NCBI RefSeq assembly: GCF_016583745.1
Contig: NZ_NRRQ01000014.1
Span: 1-64,000 of the forward strand
Origin: Chromatium okenii
Lineage (GTDB): Bacteria > Pseudomonadota > Gammaproteobacteria > Chromatiales > Chromatiaceae
Direction of reading: 5' to 3'
DNA length: 64,000 nucleotides
The notes below the pieces were generated by a model, which searched no databases, was not told the origin of the DNA, and saw only the letters and a program-made list of their open reading frames with translations. Below are positions 1-14,420 of this stretch, one piece after another (position 1 is the first letter of the stretch; the number at the start of each line of letters is the position of its first letter). The translations under genes and the position numbers were made by a program.

Positions 1-57
1 CGGAGTAGCGATTAAAAACTGAATGTAATCTTGTTCGGTACATTTTGCAGCGTTCAT
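1..57 (-). CDS. Putative transposase, N-terminal fragment cut by window edge
   Basis: Nineteen codons on the minus strand start with ATG at 57 and run off the window edge. The peptide begins MNAAKCTEQDYIQFLIATP, which resembles the first residues of DDE-type transposases (a K-x-T-x-x-x-Y-I-x-F-L-I-A-T pattern). No good ribosome binding site is visible upstream and terminal inverted repeats could not be identified, so this rests on an N-terminal resemblance only. It lies next to a tRNA gene, a common insertion neighbourhood. Confidence 0.35.
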   Translation of the reverse strand, partial: MNAAKCTEQDYIQFLIATP

Positions 58-220
58 CTTTGTATAGCCAAGCCAGAATAAATTGATTGCGGCACAACAG
101 TAGGATTGAAGGTGCTGCGCCGATTTTAACAATCATTTTGTGGTGGATCGACTATATTCTAAAGCTATTTTTGGTCAACTGCGTAACTCCTATTTTAGCA
201 TAACCCGCCATAAAACGCTG

Positions 221-297
221 TGGTGCCCTTGACAGGAATTGAACCTGTGACCTACCGCTTAGGAGGCGATCGCTCTATCCAACTGAGCTACAAGGGC
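221..297 (-). tRNA. tRNA-Arg (anticodon CCU)
   Basis: On the minus strand the sequence folds as a full cloverleaf: acceptor GCCCTTG pairs with CAAGGGC, the D arm is GCTC...GAGC, the anticodon arm has loop CTCCTAA with anticodon CCT and all five stem pairs (one G-U), and the T arm carries GGTTCAATTCC. The CCA end is encoded at 221-223. Total length is 77 nt. It would read the rare AGG arginine codon. Confidence 0.93.
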
Positions 298-316
298 AAA
301 ACTAAATGCGGCAGAT

Positions 317-1510
317 TCAAGAACGCGGTGACACAATCCCTAATAAATGCGCCATATCTTTAAAGAAAATGCGCAAATGTGCGCCGGGACGCGCTTTTAC
401 CAGCCGTTTATTCATATACGCTTCCCACGTCAGATATTGAATATCGGGATCGGCGCATAAACTGACAAATCGCTCGCGCCGTTTGTCATTCGCATACCAA
501 AACCGCTGCATAATGCCCAATACCCAAAACACTTTACCGTGCGCTTTCATAAACTTTTTTCGCGCCGATTGCAGCGCTGCCGCTTTGCCGGTGGTTAAAA
601 ATTCTGCCACCGCTTCACCCGCCAACCGTCCGCCCGCCAGCGCGTAATAAATGCCTTCACCCGACGCTGGCGCGACCACGCCAGCCGCGTCGCCAGCCAA
701 CACGATGTCGCGCCCGTTATCCCAGCACCGCAGCGGCTCCAACGGAATCGGCGCACCTTCGCGGCGCAGCGTTTCCGCGTCTGCCAGCCCAGCGCGACGG
801 CGCAATTCAGTGCAAGCCGAGCGTAGCGAAAATCCCTCAACCGCCGTGCCAACGCCAACGCTGACGGTCGCGCCGTGCGGAAACACCCAGCCGTAAAAGT
901 CTGGCGAAATGTCGCCCTGATAATAAACGTCGCAGCGGGTGCCATCGAAACCCGCCGGCGTGCGCACGATTTCGTGATACGCGGAGACAAATTTCATGCC
1001 TTCCGAGCCGGGAATGCACTGCTTGGCGACCGCAGAATGCGCACCATCTGCGCCAATCACCGCTCGCGCCCGCACCCGCTCGGAATCGCTGCCGCTGCGA
1101 CCTTGACCGGGGCGATAACACACCAGCGCCGTGCCGTCCGTATCGCGTTCAATCTGCTCGAAGGTGCCGGTGCGCCGCGTCGCGCCAGCAGTCGCTGCCC
1201 GCTCGCGCAGCCACTCATCAAAATGCTCCCGATCCACCATTCCGACGTAACCGCCGTTGATGGGCATGTCCACCGTGCGATCCGTCGGCGACACCATCCG
1301 CGCCGAATTGACCTGACTCGCCAGCATGGATTCGGGAATCTCAAATTCGCGCATCGCTTGCGGCGGAATCGCGCCACCACAGGGTTTGATCCGCCCAGCG
1401 CGATCCAGCAACAGCACCGAGCGTCCCAGTTTGGCGAGATCGGTCGCCGCCGTCGCGCCAGCGGGACCGCCGCCAATCACGACTACATCAAAGGTTTCAA
1501 CATTTGCCAT
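317..1510 (-). CDS. bchP: Geranylgeranyl diphosphate/geranylgeranyl-bacteriochlorophyll reductase
   Basis: Flavoprotein reductase that saturates three double bonds of the geranylgeranyl tail to phytyl at the end of bacteriochlorophyll a synthesis. Visible are the N-terminal FAD-binding Rossmann motif GGGPAG in VVVIGGGPAGATAA, the family segment DRAGRIKPCGGAIPP, and a second FAD motif near the middle (DIVLAGDAAGVVAPASGEG). I chose the ATG at 1510 (397 aa) because it gives the usual N-terminus MANVETFDVVV and has TGGA eight bases upstream; an in-frame ATG four codons earlier (1522) is possible. It is the last gene of ppsR-bchG-bchP, 31 bp after bchG, and close co-transcription with bchG is expected since the two enzymes act consecutively. 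Confidence 0.95.
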   Translation of the reverse strand: MANVETFDVVVIGGGPAGATAATDLAKLGRSVLLLDRAGRIKPCGGAIPPQAMREFEIPESMLASQVNSARMVSPTDRTVDMPINGGYVGMVDREHFDEWLRERAATAGATRRTGTFEQIERDTDGTALVCYRPGQGRSGSDSERVRARAVIGADGAHSAVAKQCIPGSEGMKFVSAYHEIVRTPAGFDGTRCDVYYQGDISPDFYGWVFPHGATVSVGVGTAVEGFSLRSACTELRRRAGLADAETLRREGAPIPLEPLRCWDNGRDIVLAGDAAGVVAPASGEGIYYALAGGRLAGEAVAEFLTTGKAAALQSARKKFMKAHGKVFWVLGIMQRFWYANDKRRERFVSLCADPDIQYLTWEAYMNKRLVKARPGAHLRIFFKDMAHLLGIVSPRS

Positions 1511-1541
1511 GACAGATTCCATTGCTAGAAATCAATAAAAA

Positions 1542-2453
1542 TCAAACTGTTTGCGCCATGCCGCGCACCGCAAAGGCGCTGATCATCATGCCGATGACGT
1601 ACACGCTCACGCCCAAGCCGCTAAACCACGTCGCCCGCTCACGCGGACTGCCGAGAAAACGCACCATCAGCGCCACCTGAATCAGCAGAATGATGCCAAC
1701 GGCGAGCGCGTGAACCGGTTTGTCCCATGAATACAACAGCGCGATGACCACCACCTGCGGCAGTCCCATCACCAGACAAGCGACTCGCGCTGCGCCGTCC
1801 ACGCCGAGCTGCACCGGCAGCGAGCGCACGCCCATTTGAATATCGCCCTCAATCGCTTTGAAATCGTTGAGCGTCATAATGCCGTGAGCGCCGAGGCTGT
1901 AGAGCAGCGCCAGCGCCAGAATCGGCCACTCCGGCATCGCGCCGCCGATCATCAACGTCGCGCCGGTGAACCACGCCAGCCCTTCATACGAAATGCCCGC
2001 CGCGAGATTGCCCCACCAGCCATTGGCTTTCAGACGCAGCGGCGGGGCGCTGTAAATCCACGCAATCGTCATGCCGATCAGCGCCGCACCAAATACCCAA
2101 GTGCCGAGAAAATAAGCCAAAGTCAGCGACACTGCCGTCCAAATCAGCGACAAATAAAAACCCCATTTGCCGGGAATGCGTCCCGACGGAATCGGGCGAT
2201 ATGGCTCGTTAATCGCGTCCACGTCGCGGTCATACCAATCGTTGACGACCTGACTGGTGGCGCACATCAGCGGCCCGGCAAAGACGATGCCGATCAACAC
2301 CAGCAGCCACTGCGCGGCAATCGGCTGACCGGAGGAGACGACGCCGCAGGTAAATGCCCACATCGGCGGAAACCATGTAATCGGATGCAACACTTCGAGA
2401 ATCGCCGCTGGCGCGGGATAGCGCCGCAGCGGTAGCTGGGTGACGTGATTCAT
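1542..2453 (-). CDS. bchG: Bacteriochlorophyll synthase (geranylgeranyl transferase)
   Basis: Membrane UbiA-superfamily prenyltransferase that esterifies bacteriochlorophyllide a with geranylgeranyl diphosphate. The 303-residue protein is strongly hydrophobic with about eight to nine predicted membrane segments. The first Asp-rich diphosphate-binding motif is seen as NDWYDRDVDAINEPYRPIPSG at about residues 71-91, and a second acidic loop as LNDFKAIEGD. The start ATG has AGG eight bases upstream. The gene starts 12 bp after ppsR and is followed by bchP, consistent with one operon. Confidence 0.95.
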   Translation of the reverse strand: MNHVTQLPLRRYPAPAAILEVLHPITWFPPMWAFTCGVVSSGQPIAAQWLLVLIGIVFAGPLMCATSQVVNDWYDRDVDAINEPYRPIPSGRIPGKWGFYLSLIWTAVSLTLAYFLGTWVFGAALIGMTIAWIYSAPPLRLKANGWWGNLAAGISYEGLAWFTGATLMIGGAMPEWPILALALLYSLGAHGIMTLNDFKAIEGDIQMGVRSLPVQLGVDGAARVACLVMGLPQVVVIALLYSWDKPVHALAVGIILLIQVALMVRFLGSPRERATWFSGLGVSVYVIGMMISAFAVRGMAQTV

Positions 2454-2465
2454 GCAGAAAACCTA

Positions 2466-3905
2466 TCAAGGGAGATGTTTGTGCTCAGGTGCGGGCGCAT
2501 CGGGCGTGTGGTCAGCAACAATGCCGTAACGGTCGATTTTGACGTACAGACTTTGGCGGCTCAAGCCAAGCAATTCGGCGGCAGATGCGCGATTGTCGCC
2601 GGTCAATTTCAGCGCCGCTTCAATGCACAGCCGCTCAATCGTATCGGTCGATTCGCGCACCAATTCCTTCAGCGGCACGCGTCCCACCCGCTCCGTCAAT
2701 TGATCCAGCCAGCGCGTTTGTTCGGGGCTGATGGGCTGCTCGCTACTTAACCGCCGCCCGACATCGCGGATAAAAAAGCCAAAATAAGGACGCTCGCCGC
2801 TGTGGACGGCGGCAGCGGAAATCTCCACTTCCGTCGTCGAGCCGTATTCGCCGCGCAACATGGTGGCAAATAAACGGACGGTGACGTGCTGGCGCAGGTT
2901 CGCCATCAACACGTTGAGATCAACGCCGGGACGACCGAGCCAGCGATCCAGCGATTCACCGCGTGCCTGCTGTTCGGTGGCGATTTCCGCCAAACTCAAA
3001 AAGGTGCTGTTAGCGGTGAGAATCCGCCCGTCGGCGTCGGTGATGACCACGCCATCCGGTGCATTTTCGAGCACCCGCAAATAACGCGCTTTCGTTTCCG
3101 GCAAGACGGCGCTGCTCGCATCCGCCAGCAACGGCGATAGCCGCACCAATAAAAAGGTCACGTTTTCTTGGCGCAGCAGCGACGCAGACACGAGGAATTC
3201 CTGCAAGCCGTCAATCAGCCGCGCTCGCACGTCATCAGCGCGACCGGCTGCCCGCACGCCAGCGAGTAAACCGTTGATTGCTTGGGTACTTTCGGGATCA
3301 AAGCCTTCGGGAAATGGTCGCCCGATGACGCGAGTTGGCGTCTCACCGAGCAGTTGACCGGCAGCGGGATTGACTTCCACCACGCGCTGCGTGGGCGCAT
3401 CAATGATGAGGATGGCTTCGGAAACCATCCGAAACAGCAGCCGATAACGGGTTTCGACCTGCCGGAAGCGCCAATAATCGCGCTCCAACGCTTGCTGCGC
3501 ATCGACGAGCTGCTGTTGCAACGCCGCCATGCCCTGCAAATTGCGTCCGACAGCAATCACCACTCCGGCGTCACTCAGCCGCAGCGCCCGATATTGAATG
3601 GGAATGTCGCTGCCGCGCAGCGAGGGGTGATTGATCTGGCGCCAGCGCGTCATTCCGTGCATGTGCGATTCGGCCAGCAGAGCTTCGAGATTGAGACGAC
3701 TTTCTGGTGACACGGTTGCCAGCCATGGCTGCCCAATCCAGTCGGCGCTGAAATCCGCCTGCAGATCGGCGCTGCCAAAGATAATATCGCTGACCACGCC
3801 GTGAGAATCGACGACAACGGCGATGTCAGCCATGCCTTCAATAAGGGCGGCTGCTGTCTTGGCGTCAAGGCTGCAAGTCAACCCTTGTTGTATTGGATTT
3901 AGCAA
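2466..3905 (-). CDS. ppsR: PpsR/CrtJ photosynthesis repressor
   Basis: Redox- and light-responsive repressor of photosynthesis genes. It has tandem PAS domains (roughly residues 20-110, 145-250 and 270-385 of the longer reading) and a C-terminal Fis-type helix-turn-helix ending in ASAAELLGLSRQSLYVKIDR. The conserved HTH cysteine is present in IERLCIEAAL. The only other cysteine is near the N-terminus (LTCSLD), so the inter-PAS cysteine that forms a disulfide in Rhodobacter PpsR is absent. I prefer a TTG start at 3905 (479 aa) because GGGAGGTGG lies eight bases upstream at 3911-3919 and the resulting N-terminus matches PpsR length; another TTG at 3941 would add 12 residues but lacks a properly spaced site. 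It is divergent from bchF and heads the ppsR-bchG-bchP operon. No aerR gene precedes it. Confidence 0.93.
   Translation of the reverse strand: MLNPIQQGLTCSLDAKTAAALIEGMADIAVVVDSHGVVSDIIFGSADLQADFSADWIGQPWLATVSPESRLNLEALLAESHMHGMTRWRQINHPSLRGSDIPIQYRALRLSDAGVVIAVGRNLQGMAALQQQLVDAQQALERDYWRFRQVETRYRLLFRMVSEAILIIDAPTQRVVEVNPAAGQLLGETPTRVIGRPFPEGFDPESTQAINGLLAGVRAAGRADDVRARLIDGLQEFLVSASLLRQENVTFLLVRLSPLLADASSAVLPETKARYLRVLENAPDGVVITDADGRILTANSTFLSLAEIATEQQARGESLDRWLGRPGVDLNVLMANLRQHVTVRLFATMLRGEYGSTTEVEISAAAVHSGERPYFGFFIRDVGRRLSSEQPISPEQTRWLDQLTERVGRVPLKELVRESTDTIERLCIEAALKLTGDNRASAAELLGLSRQSLYVKIDRYGIVADHTPDAPAPEHKHLP
3878..3899 (-). repeat. 22-bp dispersed repeat, copy in the 5' end of ppsR
   Basis: Read on the minus strand this begins AATCCAATACAACAAGG and ends GTTGA. 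It matches 21 of 22 positions with the copy at 12186-12207 upstream of bchM. Here it lies inside the coding region just after the ppsR start and encodes N-P-I-Q-Q-G-L. A weaker relative (ACGAAGGATTGAAAA) sits upstream, near 3936-3950. Confidence 0.6.
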
Positions 3906-3910
3906 CCAGA

Positions 3911-3919
3911 CCACCTCCC
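3911..3919 (-). promoter_or_regulatory. Shine-Dalgarno site deciding the ppsR start
   Basis: GGGAGGTGG on the minus strand lies eight bases before the TTG codon at 3905. It is the best ribosome binding site in this stretch and supports the shorter 479-residue PpsR. Confidence 0.6.
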
Positions 3920-4029
3920 TTTCTTGCTTGCTTTTTTTCAATCCTTCGTTGTGATGAGCAACCGAAAAGTGGAAAAATCCAGTGGCAAGTGTTCACAACC
4001 ACACTGCCGCTCATGCCAACTCACCCTAT

Positions 4030-4047
4030 TGTGGTAGCTTGTGTACA
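4030..4047 (+). promoter_or_regulatory. PpsR/CrtJ operator, TGT-N12-ACA
   Basis: The sequence TGT-GGTAGCTTGTGT-ACA is an exact match to the TGTN12ACA consensus bound by PpsR/CrtJ in purple bacteria. It lies in the 325-bp region between the divergent ppsR and bchF genes, 31 bp upstream of the proposed -35 box of the bchF operon. Binding by PpsR is inferred from the consensus. Confidence 0.7.
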
Positions 4048-4085
4048 GTTGTCAAGTTAGCTTTACGTTAAGCACTGTTGACAAC
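4048..4085. repeat. Inverted repeat in the ppsR-bchF control region
   Basis: Eight-base arms GTTGTCAA (4048-4055) and TTGACAAC (4078-4085) enclose 22 bases. The right arm contains the proposed -35 element of the bchF promoter and the left arm overlaps the second PpsR site, so occupancy of one could affect the other. A longer inverted repeat with the same core occurs at 58712-58747. Confidence 0.55.
4050..4067 (+). promoter_or_regulatory. Second, near-consensus PpsR site, TGT-N12-ACG
   Basis: TGT-CAAGTTAGCTTT-ACG differs from the TGTN12ACA consensus at the last base. It starts two bases after the first site, so the two half-site pairs lie almost one helical repeat apart from centre to centre (20 bp), the arrangement expected for cooperative binding of PpsR tetramers. 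Confidence 0.5.
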
Positions 4086-4107
4086 TTGCTGAAAAGCAGA
4101 CTAGATT
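4078..4107 (+). promoter_or_regulatory. Sigma-70-like promoter of the bchFNBHLM-puh operon
   Basis: TTGACA at 4078-4083 and TAGATT at 4102-4107 are separated by 18 bases, placing a start about 115 bp upstream of the bchF ATG. The -35 is a perfect match, the -10 matches at four of six bases. PpsR sites lie directly upstream. The remaining leader contains an inverted repeat at 4147-4170. Confidence 0.5.
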
Positions 4108-4146
4108 TACGGTTGCATGTGCGCGTTGATTCAACCCCCAATTTTC

Positions 4147-4170
4147 CGCGTACAGCACGATTGGTACGCG
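4147..4170. repeat. Hairpin in the bchF leader
   Basis: Perfect seven-base arms CGCGTAC and GTACGCG flank ten bases (AGCACGATTG). It would fold in the predicted 5' leader of the bchF operon, about 60 bp before the start codon. No T-run follows, so it is not a standard terminator; role unknown. Confidence 0.45.
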
Positions 4171-4230
4171 ACTCGCAGGCGGGTCGTTTGACTCACTCCC
4201 AAGAAAAAATACCCCGAGTCCAGCTCACCA

Positions 4231-6008
<1,778 letters not shown>

Positions 6009-6012
6009 TGTT

Positions 6013-7558
6013 ATGCAGTTGACGCTTTGGAGCTACGAAGGCCCGCCACACATCGGCGCGATGCGCATTGTCACCTCGATGACCGGGGTGCATTTGGTGT
6101 TACACGCGCCGCAGGGCGACACCTACGCCGATTTGCTGTTCACCATGATCGAGCGGCGCAGCCAGCGGCCGCCGGTCAGTTACACCAGTTTTCAAGCGCG
6201 GGAGCTGGGCGGTGACACGGCCGAATTGGTGAAGCGCACGATTCAAGAAACGTTTGATCGCTTTCGTCCGCAGTTGATTTTGATTGGTGAATCCTGCACG
6301 GCGGAGTTGATTCAGGATCAGCCGGGCGCGTTGGCGCAAGGCATGGAGCTGCCGATTCCGGTGCTGGCGCTGGAACTGCCGGCTTACACCCGCAAAGAAA
6401 ACTGGGGCGCGAGCGAAACCTTTTATCAATTGGTACGCGGGCTGCTGAAAAGTCGCGTCCCTGCGCCGGGCACAGAACGGGAATTGCGCCACTCGAGAGC
6501 GCGTCCGCTGGCAAATCTGCTCGGCCCGACGGCGCTGGGTTTTCGCTGCCGCGATGATGTGGTGGAAATCACACGGTTGTTGGATTCGATTGGCGTGGGC
6601 GTGAACGTGGTCGCGCCGCTCGGTGCCAGCCCGCAAGACGTGCTGCGCTTACCAGAAGCGGATTTCAACGTTTGCCTGTATCCTGAAATCGCCGATCAAA
6701 CGTGCGACTGGCTGCGGCGCAGTTTTGGACAACCAACGATCAAAACGGTGCCAATTGGCATCGGTGCGATCCATGATTTTATTGCTGAAATTGGGCGCGT
6801 TGCGGGCATTGATGTCGGCACAACCGTTGCTCCGTCATCCGCCAGAATGGCGTGGTATTCGCGCTCGGTGGATTCAACTTATCTCACCGGCAAGCGCGTA
6901 TTTATCTTTGGTGATGCGACTCATGCCGTTGCCGCAGCGCGGATGGCGACCGAAGAATTGGGATTGATGGTTGTCGGTTTAGGCACTTACGCCCGCGAGT
7001 TTGCGCGGGAAGTGCGGGAAGCCGCCAAGCGGTACGGCGTGGAGCCGTTGATTACTGATGATTATTTGGAAGTCGAGGCGCGAGTTGCCGAAGCGCATCC
7101 TGAGCTGGTGTTGGGAACGCAGATGGAGCGCCATATTGCCAAGCGGCTCGGTGTGCCCTGCGCGGTGATTTCAGCGCCAGCGCACATTCAAGATTTTCCC
7201 GCCCGCTATGCGCCGCAGATGGGTTTTGAAGGCGCAAATGTGATCTTTGATACTTGGGTGCATCCGTTGATGATGGGACTTGAGGAACATTTGATTACGA
7301 TGTTTCGGGAAGATTTCGAGTTTCACGAAGGCGCAGCGCCATCGCATTTGGGCGGCATGGCAACGCGCCCGGCGCTGACTGCGGCAGTTGTGCCAGAAGA
7401 GGCGGCAGCGGAAGAGACTCCCGCGACAACATGGGCAATGGAAGCCGAACAAGAACTCAAGAAGATTCCGTTTTTCGTTCGCGGCAAGGCTCGGCGCAAT
7501 ACCGAACGCTTCGCTCAAGAACGCGGGATTACCACCATTACCGTGGAGACGCTCTACG

Positions 7559-7584
<26 letters not shown>
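6013..7584 (+). CDS. bchB: Light-independent protochlorophyllide reductase subunit B
   Basis: Partner of BchN in the dark protochlorophyllide reductase. Asp36 (context QGDTYAD) and Cys95 (GESCTAE), the unusual aspartate ligand and the cysteine ligand of the shared [4Fe-4S] cluster, are both in place. The start at 6013 is set by the conserved N-terminus [18 protein letters not shown]; a 15-codon upstream extension in the same frame lies inside bchN and is not conserved. The 523-residue protein has the usual C-terminal LIGHT-type helix-rich extension ([20 protein letters not shown]). The 3' end overlaps bchH by 26 bp. Confidence 0.97.
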
Positions 7585-12180
<4,596 letters not shown>

Positions 12181-12185
12181 ATTGG

Positions 12186-12238
12186 AATCCAATACAACAA
12201 GGATTGAAATATGCAAAATCCAACTCAACAAGGATTGA
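12186..12238 (+). repeat. Tandem pair of the 22-bp repeat at the bchM start
   Basis: Two units, 12186-12207 and 12217-12238, repeat with a 31-bp period and agree at 20 of 22 positions. Each has the form AATCCAA-two to three variable bases-CAACAAGGATTGA. The first supplies the AAGGA ribosome binding site of bchM; the second is translated as N-P-T-Q-Q-G-L at the BchM N-terminus. The first unit is nearly identical (21/22) to the unit at 3878-3899 in ppsR. The ends (GGATTGAAA) resemble those of some CRISPR repeats, but no array is present here. Confidence 0.6.
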
Positions 12239-12933
12239 AACCTTATCAAGAGCGGCAAGCAAAGATCAAAACCTATTTTGATCGCACCGCTGCCGATGCG
12301 TGGTCAAAACTGACCTCGGACGCCAAAGTTAGTCGCATTCGGGAAACGGTTCGCGCCGGGCGCGATGACATGCGCGGCACGTTGTTGAGCTGGCTGCCGG
12401 CTGATTTGACGGGCAAACGGCTGTTGGATGCGGGCTGCGGCACGGGATTGCTGGCAATTGAAGCGGCGCGACGCGGTGCGGAAGTGATCGCCATTGATGT
12501 TGCGCCGACGCTGATTGACATTGCCCGCGAGCGGATGCCGAGCGATTTGGGCGCGGGTTCAATCAATTTTCAAGCTGGCGATATGCTTGATCCGGCGCAC
12601 GGGCAATTTGATTATGTGGTGGCGATGGATTCGTTGATTCATTATCGCCCGGAGGATGCAGTGAAGGTGCTCGCTGGGCTGGCGCAGCGCACCAATTCCT
12701 CAATTGTGTTTACTTTTGCGCCGCGCACCGTGCCCTTGACGCTGATGCTGGCGATTGGGCGATTGTTTCCGCGCAGCGACCGCTCACCAGCGATTGAGCC
12801 GGTGAGTGAGAAGGCGATGCGCAAACGGATCGTAGCGGATGATGAGTTGCAGGGGTGGGATGCCCGGCGCACGCGGCGCATTATTTTGGGTTTTTACATG
12901 TCTCAGGCTTTGGAGCTGGTGCGCCAAGGTTGA
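12211..12933 (+). CDS. bchM: Magnesium-protoporphyrin IX O-methyltransferase
   Basis: S-adenosylmethionine-dependent enzyme that methylates the ring-C propionate of Mg-protoporphyrin IX. The SAM-binding motif LLDAGCGTGLLAIEAARRG lies at about residues 70-88 and the family segment YFDRTAADAWSKLTSD at 22-37. The first dozen residues (MQNPTQQGLKPY) are translated from a dispersed repeat and look like an added tail in front of the usual BchM start. The ATG is chosen because AAGGA is eight bases upstream. It is the last bch gene before puhA; the lhaA gene usually found between bchM and puhA is missing. Confidence 0.95.
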   Translation: MQNPTQQGLKPYQERQAKIKTYFDRTAADAWSKLTSDAKVSRIRETVRAGRDDMRGTLLSWLPADLTGKRLLDAGCGTGLLAIEAARRGAEVIAIDVAPTLIDIARERMPSDLGAGSINFQAGDMLDPAHGQFDYVVAMDSLIHYRPEDAVKVLAGLAQRTNSSIVFTFAPRTVPLTLMLAIGRLFPRSDRSPAIEPVSEKAMRKRIVADDELQGWDARRTRRIILGFYMSQALELVRQG

Positions 12934-12947
12934 GATGTTTGTTCGGC

Positions 12948-12965
12948 CTAGCCATTTGCGGCTAG
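12948..12965 (+). other. Intercistronic stem-loop between bchM and puhA
   Basis: CTAGCC, six bases (ATTTGC) and GGCTAG form a short perfect stem followed by TTATTCTC. It may act as an attenuating or mRNA-processing structure that lets puhA be expressed at a different level from the bch genes. The stem is only six pairs, so this is tentative. Confidence 0.35.
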
Positions 12966-12993
12966 TTATTCTCAATCCTACGGAGGTTATATC

Positions 12994-13773
12994 GTGTCTG
13001 CTGCCCTCACTGACTATCTTGATGTTGCCCAAATTTCGATTTGGGCGTTTTGGTTCTTTTTCGCTGGGCTGGTCTACTATTTACACCGCGAAGACAAGCG
13101 CGAAGGGTATCCGCTGGAATCCAGTCGCACTGATCGGTCTGGTGGGCGCGTGAAGGTGGTTGGTTTCCCTGCAATGCCCACGCCAAAAACGTTTGTTCTG
13201 CCTCACAACGCTGGCACCGTTTCTGTGCCACGTCAGGAAGCAGTGGCAGCCGTTAATGCGACGCCAGCCGCACCATTTTCTGGCGCACCGCTGATTCCAA
13301 ACGGTGATCCGATGCTGTCAGCATTCGGACCGGGCGCATCACCTGATCGGGAAAAACATCCTGATTTGACCCACGAGGGCGCACCGAAAATCGTGCCGCT
13401 GCGTGTTGCCACTGATTTCTCCATTGCAACCCGTGATCCTGATCCACGCGGCATGACCGTGATCGGATTGGATGGCGAAGTGGGCGGCACCGTGACTGAT
13501 GTGTGGGTGGATCGTTCTGAGCCGCAAATTCGTTATTTAGAAATGAAAGTTGCACAAGGCGGTAAACAAGCATTGTTGCCGATTAACTTCTGCAAATTCA
13601 ATAAAAAAGCGCGGACAATCAAAGTATTAGCCATCAAAGCAGCGCATTTTGCTAATGTGCCGGCTTTGACTAATCCTGATCAAGTTACGCTTTTTGAAGA
13701 AGATAAAGTTTGCGCTTACTACGGTGGCGGCAAACTGTATGCCACTCCAGAACGTGCCGAGCCGCTGCTGTGA
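12994..13773 (+). CDS. puhA: Photosynthetic reaction centre H subunit
   Basis: Structural H chain of the type II reaction centre. It has one N-terminal membrane helix (about residues 12-28, [17 protein letters not shown]) followed by basic [15 protein letters not shown] and a cytoplasmic beta-rich PRC-barrel-like domain with [20 protein letters not shown] and [12 protein letters not shown]. The 259-residue length is normal. The GTG start at 12994 is preceded by a strong GGAGGT site seven bases upstream. Its last codon overlaps the puhB start (GTGA). Confidence 0.97.
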   Translation: MSAALTDYLDVAQISIWAFWFFFAGLVYYLHREDKREGYPLESSRTDRSGGRVKVVGFPAMPTPKTFVLPHNAGTVSVPRQEAVAAVNATPAAPFSGAPLIPNGDPMLSAFGPGASPDREKHPDLTHEGAPKIVPLRVATDFSIATRDPDPRGMTVIGLDGEVGGTVTDVWVDRSEPQIRYLEMKVAQGGKQALLPINFCKFNKKARTIKVLAIKAAHFANVPALTNPDQVTLFEEDKVCAYYGGGKLYATPERAEPLL

Positions 13774-14387
13774 AGGAATACGACTTCGAGCCAGTTCGAG
13801 GCTTGCCGGAACAACTTCCAGCGGGTGAGGAAGTGCTCTGGCAAGGTGCGCCCAGTTGGACCGCATTGGCACAGCGTGCCTTTCATGTCCGCACCGTTGG
13901 GTTGTACTTCGCGCTGCTCGTGGTCTGGCGCCTCGCCGTCGATTGGTCTAGCGACTCATCGGTGGCGAGTGCGTTATTAGGGGTGCTTTGGATCATCATT
14001 TTGGGCGCAGTCGCGGTTGGCGCACTCGCCTTGCTGGGTTGGGCGATGAGTCGCGCCACGATTTACACCATTACAAATCAACGGGTTGTAATGCGCGTTG
14101 GCGTAGCAATTCAGATGATTATGAATTTACCCTTCAAACAGATTCGCGCTGCAGATTTGAAACGTTATGCCGATGGCACTGGTGATATTCCGCTGCTATT
14201 AGCAGAAACAGCGCATCCGTCATACATTATCTTTTGGCCGCATGTGCGTCCTTGGCATTTTTCGCCACCGCAACCCATGTTGCGCACCATTCCTGATGCT
14301 GAAAACGTTGCGGCACTTCTTGCTGATGCGCTCAAAGCGTATGCAGCAGAACAAGTAACGAATACGGCTGCCGATACTGCTGAATAA
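13770..14387 (+). CDS. puhB: Photosynthetic complex (RC-LH1) assembly protein PuhB
   Basis: PuhB is a membrane protein with pleckstrin-homology-like (bPH2) regions that helps reaction centre and LH1 assembly in Rhodobacter. The 205-residue product starts [20 protein letters not shown], then has two to three hydrophobic segments and the PH-like stretch [20 protein letters not shown]. The GTG start at 13770 overlaps the puhA stop; an ORF extending 20 codons upstream overlaps puhA in another frame and is not family-like. Confidence 0.93.
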   Translation: MKEYDFEPVRGLPEQLPAGEEVLWQGAPSWTALAQRAFHVRTVGLYFALLVVWRLAVDWSSDSSVASALLGVLWIIILGAVAVGALALLGWAMSRATIYTITNQRVVMRVGVAIQMIMNLPFKQIRAADLKRYADGTGDIPLLLAETAHPSYIIFWPHVRPWHFSPPQPMLRTIPDAENVAALLADALKAYAAEQVTNTAADTAE

Positions 14388-14420
14388 CATTCAGAACTTT
14401 TTAATCAATGAGGTTTTCCA

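Noticed and set aside
3942-4040. Additional PpsR site at TGTTCACAACCACA
   Set aside because: The half-sites are separated by eight bases rather than 12, so it does not meet the consensus.
12186-12240. Possible CRISPR array upstream of bchM
   Set aside because: Only two units with a 31-bp period and a nine-base gap occur; there are no spacers of normal length and no cas genes in the window. It is kept as a dispersed repeat only.
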